Shown here one piece after another: positions 1 through 9,016 of a DNA stretch of 22,667 nt. The position numbers and the translations under genes are program-made. The DNA comes from DATAUK01 sp036268295. Its GTDB lineage: Bacteria; Actinomycetota; Actinomycetes; JAFAQI01. The DNA lies in assembly GCA_036268295.1 (NCBI GenBank), contig DATAUK010000065.1:1-22667 (forward strand). Direction: 5' to 3'. Under the pieces are notes generated by a model. The model had not been told where the DNA came from, did no database searches, and saw only the letters and a list, made by a program, of their open reading frames with translations. The stretch's first letter is position 1. Each line of letters starts with the position of its first letter.

Positions 1-1737
1 GAGCCGGCCATTGTCGTACCTCAGAGCCCTTTGACCGCAGTGACCGGTCAGACGGCGGACTTCATCGACGACGCGGACGTGACCGATCCGGAGATGTGCA
101 CGGCATCGCTCTGCGGCGCTCCGTACGGCAATACGCCGATCGCTGATCCCGACGCCTCGATGTTGCTCGTCGCCTGGCTCGACCAAAACTGCGGCAGGTT
201 CAATTTCGGGGACGCCGAGTTTTCCTCCCACGGCAGCGCCGACAACAGCGACGTCGACTCGCTACTACTCAATGCGCAACTCCGCGAAAACGCCGAGAAC
301 GGTTACAACAGCGATCAGCGAGCTGCGATCACGTCCACACTCGACCCCGAAGCGCTCGCGCTGGACCTCAGCGAGGAGGTCGGTGAGGCGTCGCAGGACA
401 CGTCGCTCTTCGCCGGGATCGGCGATCTCGAAAATGTCGACTATGCGCTCTCGCACATCGAATACACCCCGCCCGCTAACCCGGGCACCTGCCATCTCAA
501 CGTCGCTGTCAGCGATCTCGGTAACGACGGGACGCCCTTGTCATACACCGACCAGAGCATCCCCGGCTATGAGGTGCCGGACGCGCTGGCTGACTCAGGG
601 CAGATCAGCTTCGACGTCATCGGGACTCACCCGGATGTCACGGTGAATCAATCCGATCCCAACGGTCCTGGTGTCGACCCGACCCACACCGACGCCAACT
701 ACACGATCACTTTCAATCAGGATGTGTCGTCGTTCGACGGCGCAGATCTCGACACAAGCAGCAGCACATTAGGTCTCGCCGTGGCATGCAACGTCATCAC
801 GGTAAGTCCTTCTCGCGTCTGGAGCGCCAGCTGCACGTCGAACAAAGACGGTGTCATAAAGGCGAAGGTGGACGCGGGCATCGTCTATGCCCAGGGTCAC
901 GACGGTGAACAGGGGTACTCCAATAATGCATCGACCTCGACCGACAACTCTGTGACCTGGGACGCCACCAGTCCGGCTGTGACGATCGATCAGCCGAGCA
1001 GCCAGCCAGATCCGACGTCGATTGCGCCGGTCGATTTCACCGCGGTCTTCTCCGAACCGGTTACCGGTTTCACCGGCTCCGATGTCGACCTCGGAGGCTC
1101 GACCGCCGGCGGACCGCTGCACGCCGAAGTTAGCGGCGGCCCGCAGACCTACGCCGTCGCTGTCACGGGGATGAGCAGGAACGGCCAGGTTGTCGCCACG
1201 ATTCCGTCTGGAGCCGCCGCCGACGATGCTTCGAATCCGAGCCTGGCCTCGACATCAACCGACGGTGCGGTCACTTGGCATGAGGTGGTCGACCCGACGA
1301 TCATCAACCACCTGAGCAGTGCCCACCCGCGGCATGAGGGTTGGTTCCGCTCGGCTGTGCACATCGCTTTCACCTGCGAGACCGGCACTGCGCCGCTTTT
1401 CGGCTCGTGTCCGAAGACCGTCGTGCTTACCGCGGACACCAGACAGACGGCAATCACCCGGACGATCCATGCGACTGACGGCGGTTCGGCGATGACGACC
1501 GCCGGCCCGGTCCGGATCGACCGGACCAAGCCGACGCTCGCCGTCAAGGGCGTCACGTCCGGCAAGAACTATCGGCACGTCCCGAAGTTGCGCTGCGTCG
1601 CGCACGACGCGCTGTCGGGAGTCGCGTCCTGCAAGATCAGCAAGCACCGGCATGGAAAGGCAGTGCACTACGTCGCGACCGCGATGGATCGGGCCGGTAA
1701 CAAGACCACCAAGGCCGGCCACTATCGCTTGACCTGA
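1..1737 (+). CDS. Secreted Ig-like-domain protein, 5'-truncated by window edge
   Basis: The reading frame is open from base 1 with no stop upstream of the first possible start (TTG at 31), so the true N-terminus lies outside the window. About 578 residues are visible. The first ~200 residues are acidic and not recognised. Two bacterial Ig-like modules follow, at about bases 630-966 and 975-1280. Each has a TITFNQDVSSF- or TAVFSEPVTGF-type strand and ends in a near-identical STSTDxxVTW strand. A C-terminal region (1290-1737) has paired cysteines (FTCETG...GSCP; LRCVAHD...ASCKIS) and a TAMDRAGNKTT strand typical of extracellular Ig/HYR-like modules in actinobacterial surface proteins. No LPXTG motif or C-terminal membrane helix is seen. 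Adhesion or a structural surface role is an inference from the domain types. Confidence 0.75.
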   Translation, partial: EPAIVVPQSPLTAVTGQTADFIDDADVTDPEMCTASLCGAPYGNTPIADPDASMLLVAWLDQNCGRFNFGDAEFSSHGSADNSDVDSLLLNAQLRENAENGYNSDQRAAITSTLDPEALALDLSEEVGEASQDTSLFAGIGDLENVDYALSHIEYTPPANPGTCHLNVAVSDLGNDGTPLSYTDQSIPGYEVPDALADSGQISFDVIGTHPDVTVNQSDPNGPGVDPTHTDANYTITFNQDVSSFDGADLDTSSSTLGLAVACNVITVSPSRVWSASCTSNKDGVIKAKVDAGIVYAQGHDGEQGYSNNASTSTDNSVTWDATSPAVTIDQPSSQPDPTSIAPVDFTAVFSEPVTGFTGSDVDLGGSTAGGPLHAEVSGGPQTYAVAVTGMSRNGQVVATIPSGAAADDASNPSLASTSTDGAVTWHEVVDPTIINHLSSAHPRHEGWFRSAVHIAFTCETGTAPLFGSCPKTVVLTADTRQTAITRTIHATDGGSAMTTAGPVRIDRTKPTLAVKGVTSGKNYRHVPKLRCVAHDALSGVASCKISKHRHGKAVHYVATAMDRAGNKTTKAGHYRLT

Positions 1738-1874
1738 TGCCCGGCCACGACGCAAAGCTTTGGGAGGACGCTCAAGAACAGTGACGCGGGCCGCGCACCA
1801 CCGCCTGACCGGAGCCACGCGTGCTCCGCGTCTCATACTGGCGTCCGTGACCGTCGCCGGTCGCCGGTCGCTGG

Positions 1875-2615
1875 TCAGCGCCGCTGCGTGAGCCGGGTGG
1901 CCATCTCGAACAGCTTGATGTCGCTTTCCTGACTGAACTTCACCAGGATCGCGAACGCCGCCTGGGCGTCAATGTCGAACCGCTCCATCAAGATGCCCTT
2001 GGCCTGGCCGATCAGGTCTCGGTGGTCGATCGCACGCCCGAGCTGTTCCTCGGTTCGAGCCCCGGCGTACGCGATCGCGGCATGCGCGGCGAGCAACAAA
2101 CCGACGTGCTCAGACTCGTCGCTGAACGCATTCGCGCGGCGGGAGTACAGGTTCAGGGCGCCGAGGTTGTCACCCTCGACGTACAGCTGAAAGGACAGCA
2201 TCCCGAGCGCGCCGGCTTCAAACGCGCGCTGAGCGAAGTGCGGCCACCGCGTCTCGATGCTCATCTCCGGGACCCGCACCGTCTGCTGCTCGTACACCGC
2301 GTCCAGACACGGCCCCTGACCGGTCTCAGCCTGCAGTGCGTCGACCCGCTCCGGCAGGCTGCTCGACGCCGCCGCCGACGTCACGTCCCTGCGTCCCATG
2401 ACCACGCTGATCGAGCCTTCGTCCGCTCCGGGAACCAGGTCAATTGACGCCTGCACGACCGCGGCCAGCGTGTCTGCAGGTGTGCTCTCGTCCTGCAAGG
2501 CGCGTGCCACCTCACTAAGCCGGGTGGCCAGCGCGTCCAGTCCCGCGGCCGTGCCGGTGTCACTGGCCGACGGCTTGCCCCGTCCTCCAGCAAGCGGATC
2601 GTCTCGCTCAGCCAT
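1875..2615 (-). CDS. GAF and ANTAR domain regulator
   Basis: A 246-residue protein. Residues ~45-165 form a GAF sensory domain (ETGQGPCLDA, TRWPHF, GMLSFQLYVEGDNLGALNLY). Residues ~180-242 form an ANTAR RNA-binding domain (RAIDHRDLIGQAKGILMERF, then AAFAILVKFSQESDIKLFEMA). ANTAR proteins of this type act as cytoplasmic RNA-binding antiterminators; the GAF ligand cannot be predicted. The ATG at 2615 is chosen because an AGGAAAG ribosome-binding site (2621-2627) sits 5 nt upstream; an upstream in-frame start at 2639 lacks this. The gene stands alone, convergent with the Ig-like gene and divergent from the secreted-protein gene at 2831. No target hairpin pair was identified in the window. Confidence 0.9.
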   Translation of the reverse strand: MAERDDPLAGGRGKPSASDTGTAAGLDALATRLSEVARALQDESTPADTLAAVVQASIDLVPGADEGSISVVMGRRDVTSAAASSSLPERVDALQAETGQGPCLDAVYEQQTVRVPEMSIETRWPHFAQRAFEAGALGMLSFQLYVEGDNLGALNLYSRRANAFSDESEHVGLLLAAHAAIAYAGARTEEQLGRAIDHRDLIGQAKGILMERFDIDAQAAFAILVKFSQESDIKLFEMATRLTQRR

Positions 2616-2660
2616 ATGCGCTTTCCTGCCCGATACCACCTGGCATCTCCAAGGCCAACG

Positions 2661-2690
2661 GACTCAGGGTACGCATCTCTAGGCTGAGTC
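2661..2690. promoter_or_regulatory. Dyad in divergent promoter region (possible operator)
   Basis: A perfect 7-bp inverted repeat, GACTCAG (2661-2667) and CTGAGTC (2684-2690), is separated by 16 nt. It lies between the divergent GAF-ANTAR gene (start 2615) and the secreted-protein gene (start 2831). The position would suit a regulator-binding site, but no protein is known to bind it and it could be chance. Confidence 0.2.
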
Positions 2691-2830
2691 GAGACGCCGT
2701 CGAACGGTCTCGGCATCGGCTTTGTGATCGTTTGGCTGAGACGGAAGCGACTCGTCCTTACGATTAGGGCTTCGCACGATCCGGCTTGGACCGTGGGCGT
2801 GTTCTGTACCCGACGAAAACTGAGGCTGTC

Positions 2831-3619
2831 ATGACTCGCAGGCTCCAGCGCTGCTCTGCTCTGCTCGGTGCGGCGGTCCTGATCTATGCTGTGGCCCCCG
2901 CCGCAGGGGCCGCGACCGCGCATCGCGGGACCATGGGACGCGCGTCGGTGGCGGACGCGCCTGGAGCAGCCGTGGCCCCCGCGAGGCTCGCGTTCGGCAC
3001 CGTGAAGGGACGGATCAAGTCGGCACATCGGCTGGCACGGGTCGACATCGTCCTCTATCAGCGCGAGACAGCCGAGGACGGCAGCAAGGGCTGGGTAGTG
3101 AGCGACTATCAGTTCGCGAACGGCGGCTACGGCCTCACCCTCAGCAAGAAGACGGGTGCCTACTCGTTCAGGGTTAAGCCGGGTACCTACCGGCTGGAGT
3201 ACAACGGCGTGTATGGATCCGGGCACGACTGGGGGGTCGTCGCCTACGGCTCGGGCAAGGTCTCGGCGGCTGCATTCGGAAAGTCTGTCAAGGTCCGCAA
3301 GGGCAAGGTCACCAAGCACATCAACACTCGGGCAGCCGGTGACTTCGCGGGCCTTCCGGCGCCCGACCCGGGGCCGAGTATGTCGCCGAACACTCCCACC
3401 GCCGGAAGTGCTGAGACGGTCGCGCTCGGGACCTGGCCGCGCGGAACCACGTTTACCTACACCTGGCAAGTCAACAACAGTCAGAAGTACCTGAGCTTCA
3501 AGCGGTCGGTTACTGTGCCGCACAGTGCCGCCGGCAAGTCCATCGGCGTCGACATCTACGCCCACGTGTATGGCAAAAACGGCTACGGCGTCTCGATTGG
3601 CACGACCGTTAGTAAGTGA
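2831..3619 (+). CDS. Small secreted protein with two beta-sandwich-like regions
   Basis: A 262-residue exported protein. The ATG at 2831 gives a classical signal peptide: MTRRLQR basic end, hydrophobic LLGAAVLIYAVAP core, AGA-A cleavage region near residue 28. A TTG at 2786 would put 15 charged residues ahead of it and is less likely. Residues ~55-125 (KGRIKSAHRLARVDIVLYQ ... YSFRVKPGTYRLEYNG) resemble a carboxypeptidase-regulatory/CnaB-like beta-sandwich. Residues ~185-262 (VALGTWPRGTTFTYTWQVNN ... YAHVYGKNGYGVS) look like the Ig-like modules found in actinobacterial secreted proteins, where a TW...YTWQ core is usual. No catalytic motif or anchor is visible. An extracellular binding or structural role is inferred. 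Confidence 0.75.
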   Translation: MTRRLQRCSALLGAAVLIYAVAPAAGAATAHRGTMGRASVADAPGAAVAPARLAFGTVKGRIKSAHRLARVDIVLYQRETAEDGSKGWVVSDYQFANGGYGLTLSKKTGAYSFRVKPGTYRLEYNGVYGSGHDWGVVAYGSGKVSAAAFGKSVKVRKGKVTKHINTRAAGDFAGLPAPDPGPSMSPNTPTAGSAETVALGTWPRGTTFTYTWQVNNSQKYLSFKRSVTVPHSAAGKSIGVDIYAHVYGKNGYGVSIGTTVSK

Positions 3620-4011
3620 CGTCGACCGAGCGTCTCGCCGACCGGTTGGTCATTGCCGCGTTTCGTTCGTCACTGCCAGCTTCGCGGCCGCAGTTGCTGC
3701 GAGAACCAGCAGGGTCACCCCCGCCTATCGTCGGCGTCGGCGGTGGCGGCGGCGCGCCTCTCTGATCAATGCCTCCGCGGAGGTGGCGGGTTTCCCACAT
3801 GCTGGCTCACGCCACTAAGTACGCGAAGATGAACCTTCCCCTGCGGCGAACTCGGCTCGTGGACCGCCAGCGCTCTCGACTCGTCTCCGCCGCGAGCGAG
3901 GCCTGCTACGAGGCCGCGCGTTGCGGCGGCGCTGCCGGATGCTTCGGCGAGCACGTGTCGCCGGCCCCATGATCAACGATCGGCCTGACCTGTTAGCGCG
4001 ACCACTGTGGA
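3620..4011. other. Convergent intergenic region, no gene supported
   Basis: This 392-nt stretch lies between the convergent ends of the secreted-protein gene and the fused monooxygenase gene. Short open frames exist (for example 3769-3972 on the plus strand), but none has a ribosome-binding site, recognisable product or convincing composition. The visible structures are a 12-bp self-complementary palindrome CCTCCGCGGAGG at 3772-3783 and two hairpins listed separately. Confidence 0.6.
3887..3929. terminator. Candidate GC-rich hairpin terminator
   Basis: The outer arms CCGCCGC (3887-3893) and GCGGCGG (3923-3929) enclose an inner stem GGCCT (3900-3904)/AGGCC (3911-3915). It sits between convergent genes, where a bidirectional terminator would be expected. 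There is no T-run, so it would be a non-canonical terminator of the kind common in high-GC actinobacteria. Confidence 0.3.
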
Positions 4012-4018
4012 TCAGTGG
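4002..4018 (-). terminator. Small hairpin over the monooxygenase stop codon
   Basis: The 6-bp arms CCACTG (4002-4007) and CAGTGG (4013-4018) are perfect, with a 5-nt loop. The structure includes the TGA stop of the leftward gene (4014-4012). It could contribute to termination, but it is short and lacks a T-tract. Confidence 0.25.
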
Positions 4019-6399
4019 AGGGGCGTGGCGCGCCAGCGCTGATGCCGGGTGCCGCTCACCGGCTGGCGGATGAGCTCGAGTCGTGGTCGTGGCCCATCGG
4101 TGCGCCCGGCCTGAGGTTTGCGGCGCCCGGCGAGATACTGCACCGGCCAGTCGGCGCCACTTCCTAGGTAGTCCTGGTCGACGGCCGCGTGCAGGGTCCA
4201 CTGCGGGTCGTAGAGGTGTGGTCGGCCGACCGCGACCAGGTCCGCACGGCCGGCCAGCAGCAGCGAGTTGACATCGTCGAACGAGGAGATCGCGCCGACC
4301 GCGATGACGGCGACGCCGTACTTCTGGCCGACGTCGTTTCGGATCCGGTCGGCGTATGGCGTCTGATAGCTGCGGCCGTATGCCGGTTTCTCCGCCTTGA
4401 CAACTTGGCCGGTAGACACGTGGATCGCGTCGGCGCAATGCTCGGCGAAGGCAGCCGCAATGAGTACGGCGTCCTCGACGTCGTTGCCTCCTTCGTGCCA
4501 GTCGGTCGCGGAGATGCGTACGCTCATCGGTCGATCGGCCGGCCAGACCGCCCGGATCGAGTCGAAGACCTCGAGCGGGAAGCGCATCCGGTTCTCGAGC
4601 CCGCCGCCGTACTGGTCCTGGCGCTGGTTAGCCAGCGGTGACAGGAACGAAGAGAGCAGGTAGCCGTGCGCACAGTGCAGTTCCAGCAGGTCGAAGCCCG
4701 CCGCCGCCGATGCCTTGGCTGCCGCGACGAACTCGGATCTGATCGCGGCCAGCTCGGAGTGGCTCAACTCGCGTGGCGTCTGGTTGCTCTCCGAGTAGGC
4801 GACGGGCGACGGTGCCACCAGCGGCCAGTTTGCGTCGTCAAGCGGCTCGTCGATTCCGTCCCACATCAGCTTCGTCGATCCCTTTCGACCGGAGTGGCCG
4901 AGCTGAATCCCGATCTTGGCCGTGGTTTCGCGATGCGTGAACTCCGCGATCCGGGACCAGGCACGCGCTTGCGCGGCTGTATAGATGCCGGCGCAGCCGG
5001 GCGAGATCCGCCCGGTCGGCGACACACAGACCATCTCGGTCATCACCAGCCCGGCACCTCCGAGCGCGCGCGAGCCGAGATGCACCAGATGGAAGTCGGT
5101 GGGCATGCCATCGACTGCGGAGTACATGTCCATGGGCGAGACGATGATCCGGTTCTTGAGCTCTAACTCGCCGAGCCGGAACGGGTGGAACATCGGCGGT
5201 CGGATCTCGGCGGCCGTTGCCATCGGGTCGCGTCCGGCTTCGTGCGTGGCGAACCAGCTGTCCATCGCGGCGACGAACTCCGGGTCTCGAAGCCGGAGGT
5301 TGTCGTAGGTGATCCGACGGCTGCGGGTCACGATGTTGAAGGCGAACTGCGCCGGGCTTTGGTGGGTGTAGTGCTCGATGTCCTCGAACCACTCGAGGCT
5401 CGCCTGGGCAGCGCGCTGAGTGGACAACACGACTGGGCGGCGCTCGATTTCGTACGCCGCGAGCGCGCCGTCAACCGTGTCGCGCTCATGCAGACAAGCC
5501 GCCAGCGCGAGAGCATCCTCCATCGCCAGCTTCGTGCCCGACCCGATGGAAAAGTGGGCGGTGTGCGCCGCGTCGCCGATCAGGACGATGTTCTCATGGC
5601 GCCAGCTCGTGTTGGTCAGCGTGGCGAAGGTCTGCCATTTCGAGTTGTTTACCAGAATCCGATGGTCGCCGAGAACATCGCCCAGCAGCTCGCGGACTCG
5701 GTCGATCGAGTACTCGTCGCTGACACCCGGCGGGAAGGTCGTCGCGGTGGACCGATCAAAACCGGCTCGGCGCCAGACGTCGTCGTGCATCTCGATGATC
5801 AACGTGCTGCCGGTCGAGTCGTACGGATATCCGTGCACCTGCATCACGCCGTACCGGGTCTGCAGGATGTAGAACTTGAACGCCTCGAAAACCAGGTCGG
5901 TGCCGAGCCACATGTACTTGTTGTGGTGGGTGCGGATCGTCGGGCCGAACGCGTCGGCGTATCGAGTGCGTACCGCCGAGTTGGCGCCATCCGCAGCGAC
6001 CACCAGGTCGTAGTCCCGGCACAGCGCGTCGACGCTGGGTGCCTCGCTGCGAAAGTCGACGTCGATCCCCAGCTCCGCACAGCGTTGTTGCAGCAGCTGT
6101 AGCAACGTCTTACGACCCATGGCAGCGAAACCCTGGCCACCCACGGTGGTCACCCCGCCGTCGAAGTGGATGTCGATGTCATCCCAACGGGCGAACTGCT
6201 CGGCCATGCGCGCGTAGAACACCGGGTCGGCGTCCTCGATGCCGCCGATTGTCTCGTCGCTGAACACCACCCCGAAGCCGAAGGTGTCATCGGGTGCGTT
6301 GCGTTCCCAGACCTTGATCTCGGCAGTGGCATCGAGGGATTTCGCGAGTGCCGAGAAGTACAACCCACCCGGGCCACCACCGATTACTGCGATACGCAT
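4012..6399 (-). CDS. Fused aryl-CoA monooxygenase / OYE-type reductase (2-aminobenzoyl-CoA monooxygenase/reductase-like)
   Basis: A 795-residue two-domain flavoenzyme. Residues 1 to ~395 are a class A FAD monooxygenase: RIAVIGGGPGG dinucleotide fold at residues ~2-12, VVAADGANSAVR (DG motif, ~134-145) and IGDAAHTAHFSIGSGTK (GD motif, ~274). Residues ~402-760 are a YqjM-like Old Yellow Enzyme barrel: SPMDMYSA, the active-site pair HCAH at ~575-578 followed by GYLLSSFLSPLANQR, and AVGRPHL at the end. Both halves look catalytically intact. Proteins of this architecture are known as 2-aminobenzoyl-CoA monooxygenase/reductase (Azoarcus evansii) or are annotated as bifunctional salicylyl-CoA 5-hydroxylase/oxidoreductase. 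The ATG at 6399 is preceded by AAGGAG (6412-6407); the start at 6420 is not. It follows the CoA ligase by 24 nt in one operon. The substrate (anthraniloyl- versus salicyloyl-CoA) is inferred from context, with anthraniloyl preferred because a RidA-like protein is present and no gentisate dioxygenase is. Confidence 0.9.
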   Translation of the reverse strand: MRIAVIGGGPGGLYFSALAKSLDATAEIKVWERNAPDDTFGFGVVFSDETIGGIEDADPVFYARMAEQFARWDDIDIHFDGGVTTVGGQGFAAMGRKTLLQLLQQRCAELGIDVDFRSEAPSVDALCRDYDLVVAADGANSAVRTRYADAFGPTIRTHHNKYMWLGTDLVFEAFKFYILQTRYGVMQVHGYPYDSTGSTLIIEMHDDVWRRAGFDRSTATTFPPGVSDEYSIDRVRELLGDVLGDHRILVNNSKWQTFATLTNTSWRHENIVLIGDAAHTAHFSIGSGTKLAMEDALALAACLHERDTVDGALAAYEIERRPVVLSTQRAAQASLEWFEDIEHYTHQSPAQFAFNIVTRSRRITYDNLRLRDPEFVAAMDSWFATHEAGRDPMATAAEIRPPMFHPFRLGELELKNRIIVSPMDMYSAVDGMPTDFHLVHLGSRALGGAGLVMTEMVCVSPTGRISPGCAGIYTAAQARAWSRIAEFTHRETTAKIGIQLGHSGRKGSTKLMWDGIDEPLDDANWPLVAPSPVAYSESNQTPRELSHSELAAIRSEFVAAAKASAAAGFDLLELHCAHGYLLSSFLSPLANQRQDQYGGGLENRMRFPLEVFDSIRAVWPADRPMSVRISATDWHEGGNDVEDAVLIAAAFAEHCADAIHVSTGQVVKAEKPAYGRSYQTPYADRIRNDVGQKYGVAVIAVGAISSFDDVNSLLLAGRADLVAVGRPHLYDPQWTLHAAVDQDYLGSGADWPVQYLAGRRKPQAGRTDGPRPRLELIRQPVSGTRHQRWRATPLH

Positions 6400-6423
6400 G
6401 TCGAGGCTCCTTCTATGCAACTG

Positions 6424-8046
6424 TTACTGCGCGGCTTGGCGCTGGCGGAGCCGGAAGCGCTGAAGCTTGCCCGTCGTGGTCCGGGGCAGCGCCGCCACGA
6501 ACTCGATCGAGCGCGGGTACTTGTACGGCGCGATCGCTTCCTTCGCAAAGGCCTGTAGCTCAACGATCTTTGCCGCGTCGCCCGTGACGTTCTCGCGCAA
6601 CACGACGACGGCGTGGACCACCATGCCTCGCTCGATGTCGGGCTGTCCGACCACCGCGCACTCGACCACGTCGGGATGTTGCTCGAGCGCCCATTCGACC
6701 TCCGGCGCGGCGATGTTGTAACCGGATGAGATCACCATGTCGTCGCTTCTCGCCTGATACCAGAAGTAGCCATCGGCATCACGGATGTAGGTGTCGCCGG
6801 TCATGTTCCAGCCATCCTGGACATACGTCGTCTGCCTGTTGTCCGCCAAATAGCGACATCCGGTCGGCCCCCGGACCCCAAGTCGTCCGGGGGTGCCGTC
6901 CGGTGCCGGCTGACCGTCCTGGTCGAAGACCGCCGCCTGGTAGCCGGGGACTGCCCTGCCGGTCGCACCGGGCCGGATGTCGTCGTCTGCAGCCGAGATG
7001 AAAACGTGCAGCATCTCGGTGCTGCCGATTCCGTCGATGAGCTTGATCGTGGTCTTGGCATGGAACTCTTCCCACACCTGCTGCGGTAGGTGTTCGCCGG
7101 CGGACACGGCTCGACGCAGTGAGCGCAGACTCGCCTCACGCCCGGCGCGCAGGATTGCCCGGTAGGCGGTTGGCGCGGTGCACAGCACCGTGGCACGAAA
7201 TCGCTCAACCGCCTCGGCCAGCTCGACCGGCGTAGCTCGCTCGAGTAGCAGTGTCGATGCCCCGATCCGCAGCGGGAAGATCACCAGGCCCCCTAACCCG
7301 AAGGTGAAGGCGAGCGGTGGGGTGCCGGCAAAGACGTCATCCGTTACGCCCCGCACGATGTGCTTACCGAAGGTGTCGGCGATGGCGAGCACGTCGCGAT
7401 GGAAATGCATCGTTGCCTTCGGTGAGCCGGTCGTTCCTGACGTCGGGGCGAGCAGCGCCACGTCGTCGGCCGCGGTGTCCACGTTGGTGAAGGTCGCCGG
7501 TTTGGTGGCGCTCGACGCGACCAGGTCGTCCTCACCGTCGCCGCCGTACAAGACCAGCGCGATGCCGGCGTCTGCCACCACCGCGGTCATGTCGGCGGCA
7601 AAGCGATGATCGCAAAGGACGAGGGAGCACTGCGTGAGGCCGATCAGTGGCCTCAGTTCGGCCGCCCGCAACAGCGGAACCGTCGCGACCACTACGCCGC
7701 CCGCCTTGAGGACGCCGAACCAGCACGCGACCAGCCATGGGTTGTTGGGTCCGCGCAACAACACTCGCTGGCCCGGGACCAGGCCACGCTCATCGGCCAG
7801 ATAGCCCGCTATCTGGTTGGAGCGAGCCAACAGCCGGCCGTACGTCCAGGTCTCGCCGGGGCTGAGCAGGCAGGGCCGGTCGGCGCCGTGAGTCGCGACG
7901 ATGTCGTCGAGCAGCGCAGTGGCGCAGTTGAGCCGCTCCGGATAGTTCAGCTCGGGCAGCTCGAAACTCATCGCTGGCCACAGCGTGGCGGCCGGGAGGT
8001 TGTCGCGGCAGAAGGTGTCAACGTGTGCCGACGGCGAGAGCTCCAT
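6424..8046 (-). CDS. Aryl-CoA ligase, 2-aminobenzoate/benzoate-CoA ligase family
   Basis: A 540-residue ANL-superfamily adenylating enzyme that would convert an aromatic acid, ATP and CoA to the aryl-CoA thioester. Visible core motifs: LLAPTSGTTGSPK (P-loop, ~195), GIGSTEMLHVFIS (~340), DGWNMTGDTYIRDADGYFWY (~415), ARSDDMVISSGYNIAAPEVE (~440) and the C-terminal PRTTTGKLQRF with the catalytic lysine (~525). The STEMLHVFIS stretch is typical of the benzoate/2-aminobenzoate-CoA ligase group. The ATG at 8046 has a good GGAAGGG site (8059-8053, 6 nt upstream). It is the first gene of a two-gene operon with the fused monooxygenase and is divergent from the PaaX-family regulator, so it is the likely entry step and the likely regulated promoter. 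The exact aromatic acid cannot be read from the sequence. Confidence 0.88.
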   Translation of the reverse strand: MELSPSAHVDTFCRDNLPAATLWPAMSFELPELNYPERLNCATALLDDIVATHGADRPCLLSPGETWTYGRLLARSNQIAGYLADERGLVPGQRVLLRGPNNPWLVACWFGVLKAGGVVVATVPLLRAAELRPLIGLTQCSLVLCDHRFAADMTAVVADAGIALVLYGGDGEDDLVASSATKPATFTNVDTAADDVALLAPTSGTTGSPKATMHFHRDVLAIADTFGKHIVRGVTDDVFAGTPPLAFTFGLGGLVIFPLRIGASTLLLERATPVELAEAVERFRATVLCTAPTAYRAILRAGREASLRSLRRAVSAGEHLPQQVWEEFHAKTTIKLIDGIGSTEMLHVFISAADDDIRPGATGRAVPGYQAAVFDQDGQPAPDGTPGRLGVRGPTGCRYLADNRQTTYVQDGWNMTGDTYIRDADGYFWYQARSDDMVISSGYNIAAPEVEWALEQHPDVVECAVVGQPDIERGMVVHAVVVLRENVTGDAAKIVELQAFAKEAIAPYKYPRSIEFVAALPRTTTGKLQRFRLRQRQAAQ

Positions 8047-8110
8047 GTCGGACCCTTCCGACCGCTGCCGGCGCGGTCCTATATGCTTCAGTCGTGACGA
8101 CGATCACCGC

Positions 8111-8120
8111 TACGCGATAC
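8111..8120. promoter_or_regulatory. Candidate PaaX-family operator in ligase/regulator divergent region
   Basis: The 10-mer TACGCGATAC lies in the 101-nt divergent gap between the CoA ligase and the PaaX-family regulator. The identical 10-mer recurs at 11179-11188 upstream of the crotonase operon. An 8-mer GATAGCGT is also shared (8142-8149 and 11150-11157). Binding by the adjacent regulator is inferred from position only. Confidence 0.4.
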
Positions 8121-8147
8121 TACACGCCGCGACCATAGATCGATAGC

Positions 8148-9008
8148 GTGCCTAGCGTGAGCAACGCAGCGAAGCTCGAAGCACTCGCAGCGGATCGGTT
8201 CGCCGAGGCTCAACCACGTCAGCTCATCGTCACGATCTACGCGTTGTACGCGCGTGACGAGCACAACTGGCTGTCTATCGCCTCGGTGGTGCGGCTGATG
8301 GGCGATCTGGGTCTCGACGGCCAGGCGGTTCGCTCGTCGATCTCGCGGCTGAAACAGCGCGACACGCTGCGCAGCGTTCGAGTGGGCGGCGTCGCCGGGT
8401 ACGTTCTGTCACCGGCAACGATCGAGGCGCTGCGCGAGGGCGACCGACGGATCTTCGACCGTCGGCGAGCGAGCTTGGCTCAGGGCTGGGTTCTGGTGGT
8501 GTTCTCAGTGCCGGAAAGCGAGCGTGAGAATCGTCACGAGCTGCGTGCCCGGCTGACGCGACTCGGCTTCGGCACGGTGTCGCCAGGGGTCTGGATCGCG
8601 CCGGGCACTTTGGCGGGCGAGGTCCATGACGTTCTCGCGCGCCTTGGGCTGGCCGATTATGTCGACATCTTCGTCGGTCAACACCTCGGCTACGAGGACC
8701 TCGTTGACCGAGTTCGGCGCTGGTGGGATCTCGACGACCTGTCCACGCGCTACCGGCACTTCATCGAGCGATACGGACCGCTCGCCAAGACGGTCAAGCG
8801 GACGGAGCCGACCGAGGCCGAGGCGTTTGCCGGCTACATCCGGATGCTGACGGCCTGGCGCGCGCTGCCCTACCTCGATCCAGGCCTCCCGCTCGAGGTG
8901 CTGCCGGCGAACTGGAGCGGTGTGACCGCGGCGGCGCTGTTCGCCGAGCTCGACGAGGCGCTCCGTCCGCTCGCTCGCCAGCACGCAATGCTGGCTATCC
9001 ACGGTTGA
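8148..9008 (+). CDS. PaaX-family transcriptional regulator
   Basis: A 286-residue protein with the PaaX layout. An N-terminal winged helix covers residues ~20-80 (QPRQLIVTIYALYAR, LGLDGQAVRSSISRLKQR). A central ligand domain includes GWVLVVFSVPESERENRHELR and FGTVSPGVWIAP. A C-terminal domain contains RRWWDLDDLSTRYRHFI and AWRALPYLDPGLPLEVLP. PaaX proteins are cytoplasmic repressors released by an aryl-CoA such as phenylacetyl-CoA. Here it is flanked by aryl-CoA enzymes, so a ring-CoA inducer is likely. The GTG at 8148 is used; a GTG at 8157 is an alternative. Neither has a clear ribosome-binding site, so the transcript may be leaderless. Its stop lies only 8 nt from the stop of the convergent RidA-like gene. 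Confidence 0.9.
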   Translation: MPSVSNAAKLEALAADRFAEAQPRQLIVTIYALYARDEHNWLSIASVVRLMGDLGLDGQAVRSSISRLKQRDTLRSVRVGGVAGYVLSPATIEALREGDRRIFDRRRASLAQGWVLVVFSVPESERENRHELRARLTRLGFGTVSPGVWIAPGTLAGEVHDVLARLGLADYVDIFVGQHLGYEDLVDRVRRWWDLDDLSTRYRHFIERYGPLAKTVKRTEPTEAEAFAGYIRMLTAWRALPYLDPGLPLEVLPANWSGVTAAALFAELDEALRPLARQHAMLAIHG

Positions 9009-9016
9009 GCGGAACC

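Noticed and set aside
1811..1827. GGAGC...GCTCC hairpin between the convergent first two genes
   Set aside because: The stem needs a bulge and has essentially no loop; too weak to list as a terminator.
2381..3565. 394-codon open frame on the minus strand
   Set aside because: Antisense to the secreted protein and overlapping the GAF-ANTAR gene in another frame; its composition is that of a shadow frame and no domain is recognised.
3772..3783. 12-bp perfect palindrome CCTCCGCGGAGG
   Set aside because: It has no loop, lies in very GC-rich sequence and is far from any promoter; likely chance.
3769..3972. 67-codon plus-strand frame in the convergent gap
   Set aside because: No ribosome-binding site, no recognisable product, overlaps a GC-rich hairpin; not enough to call a gene.
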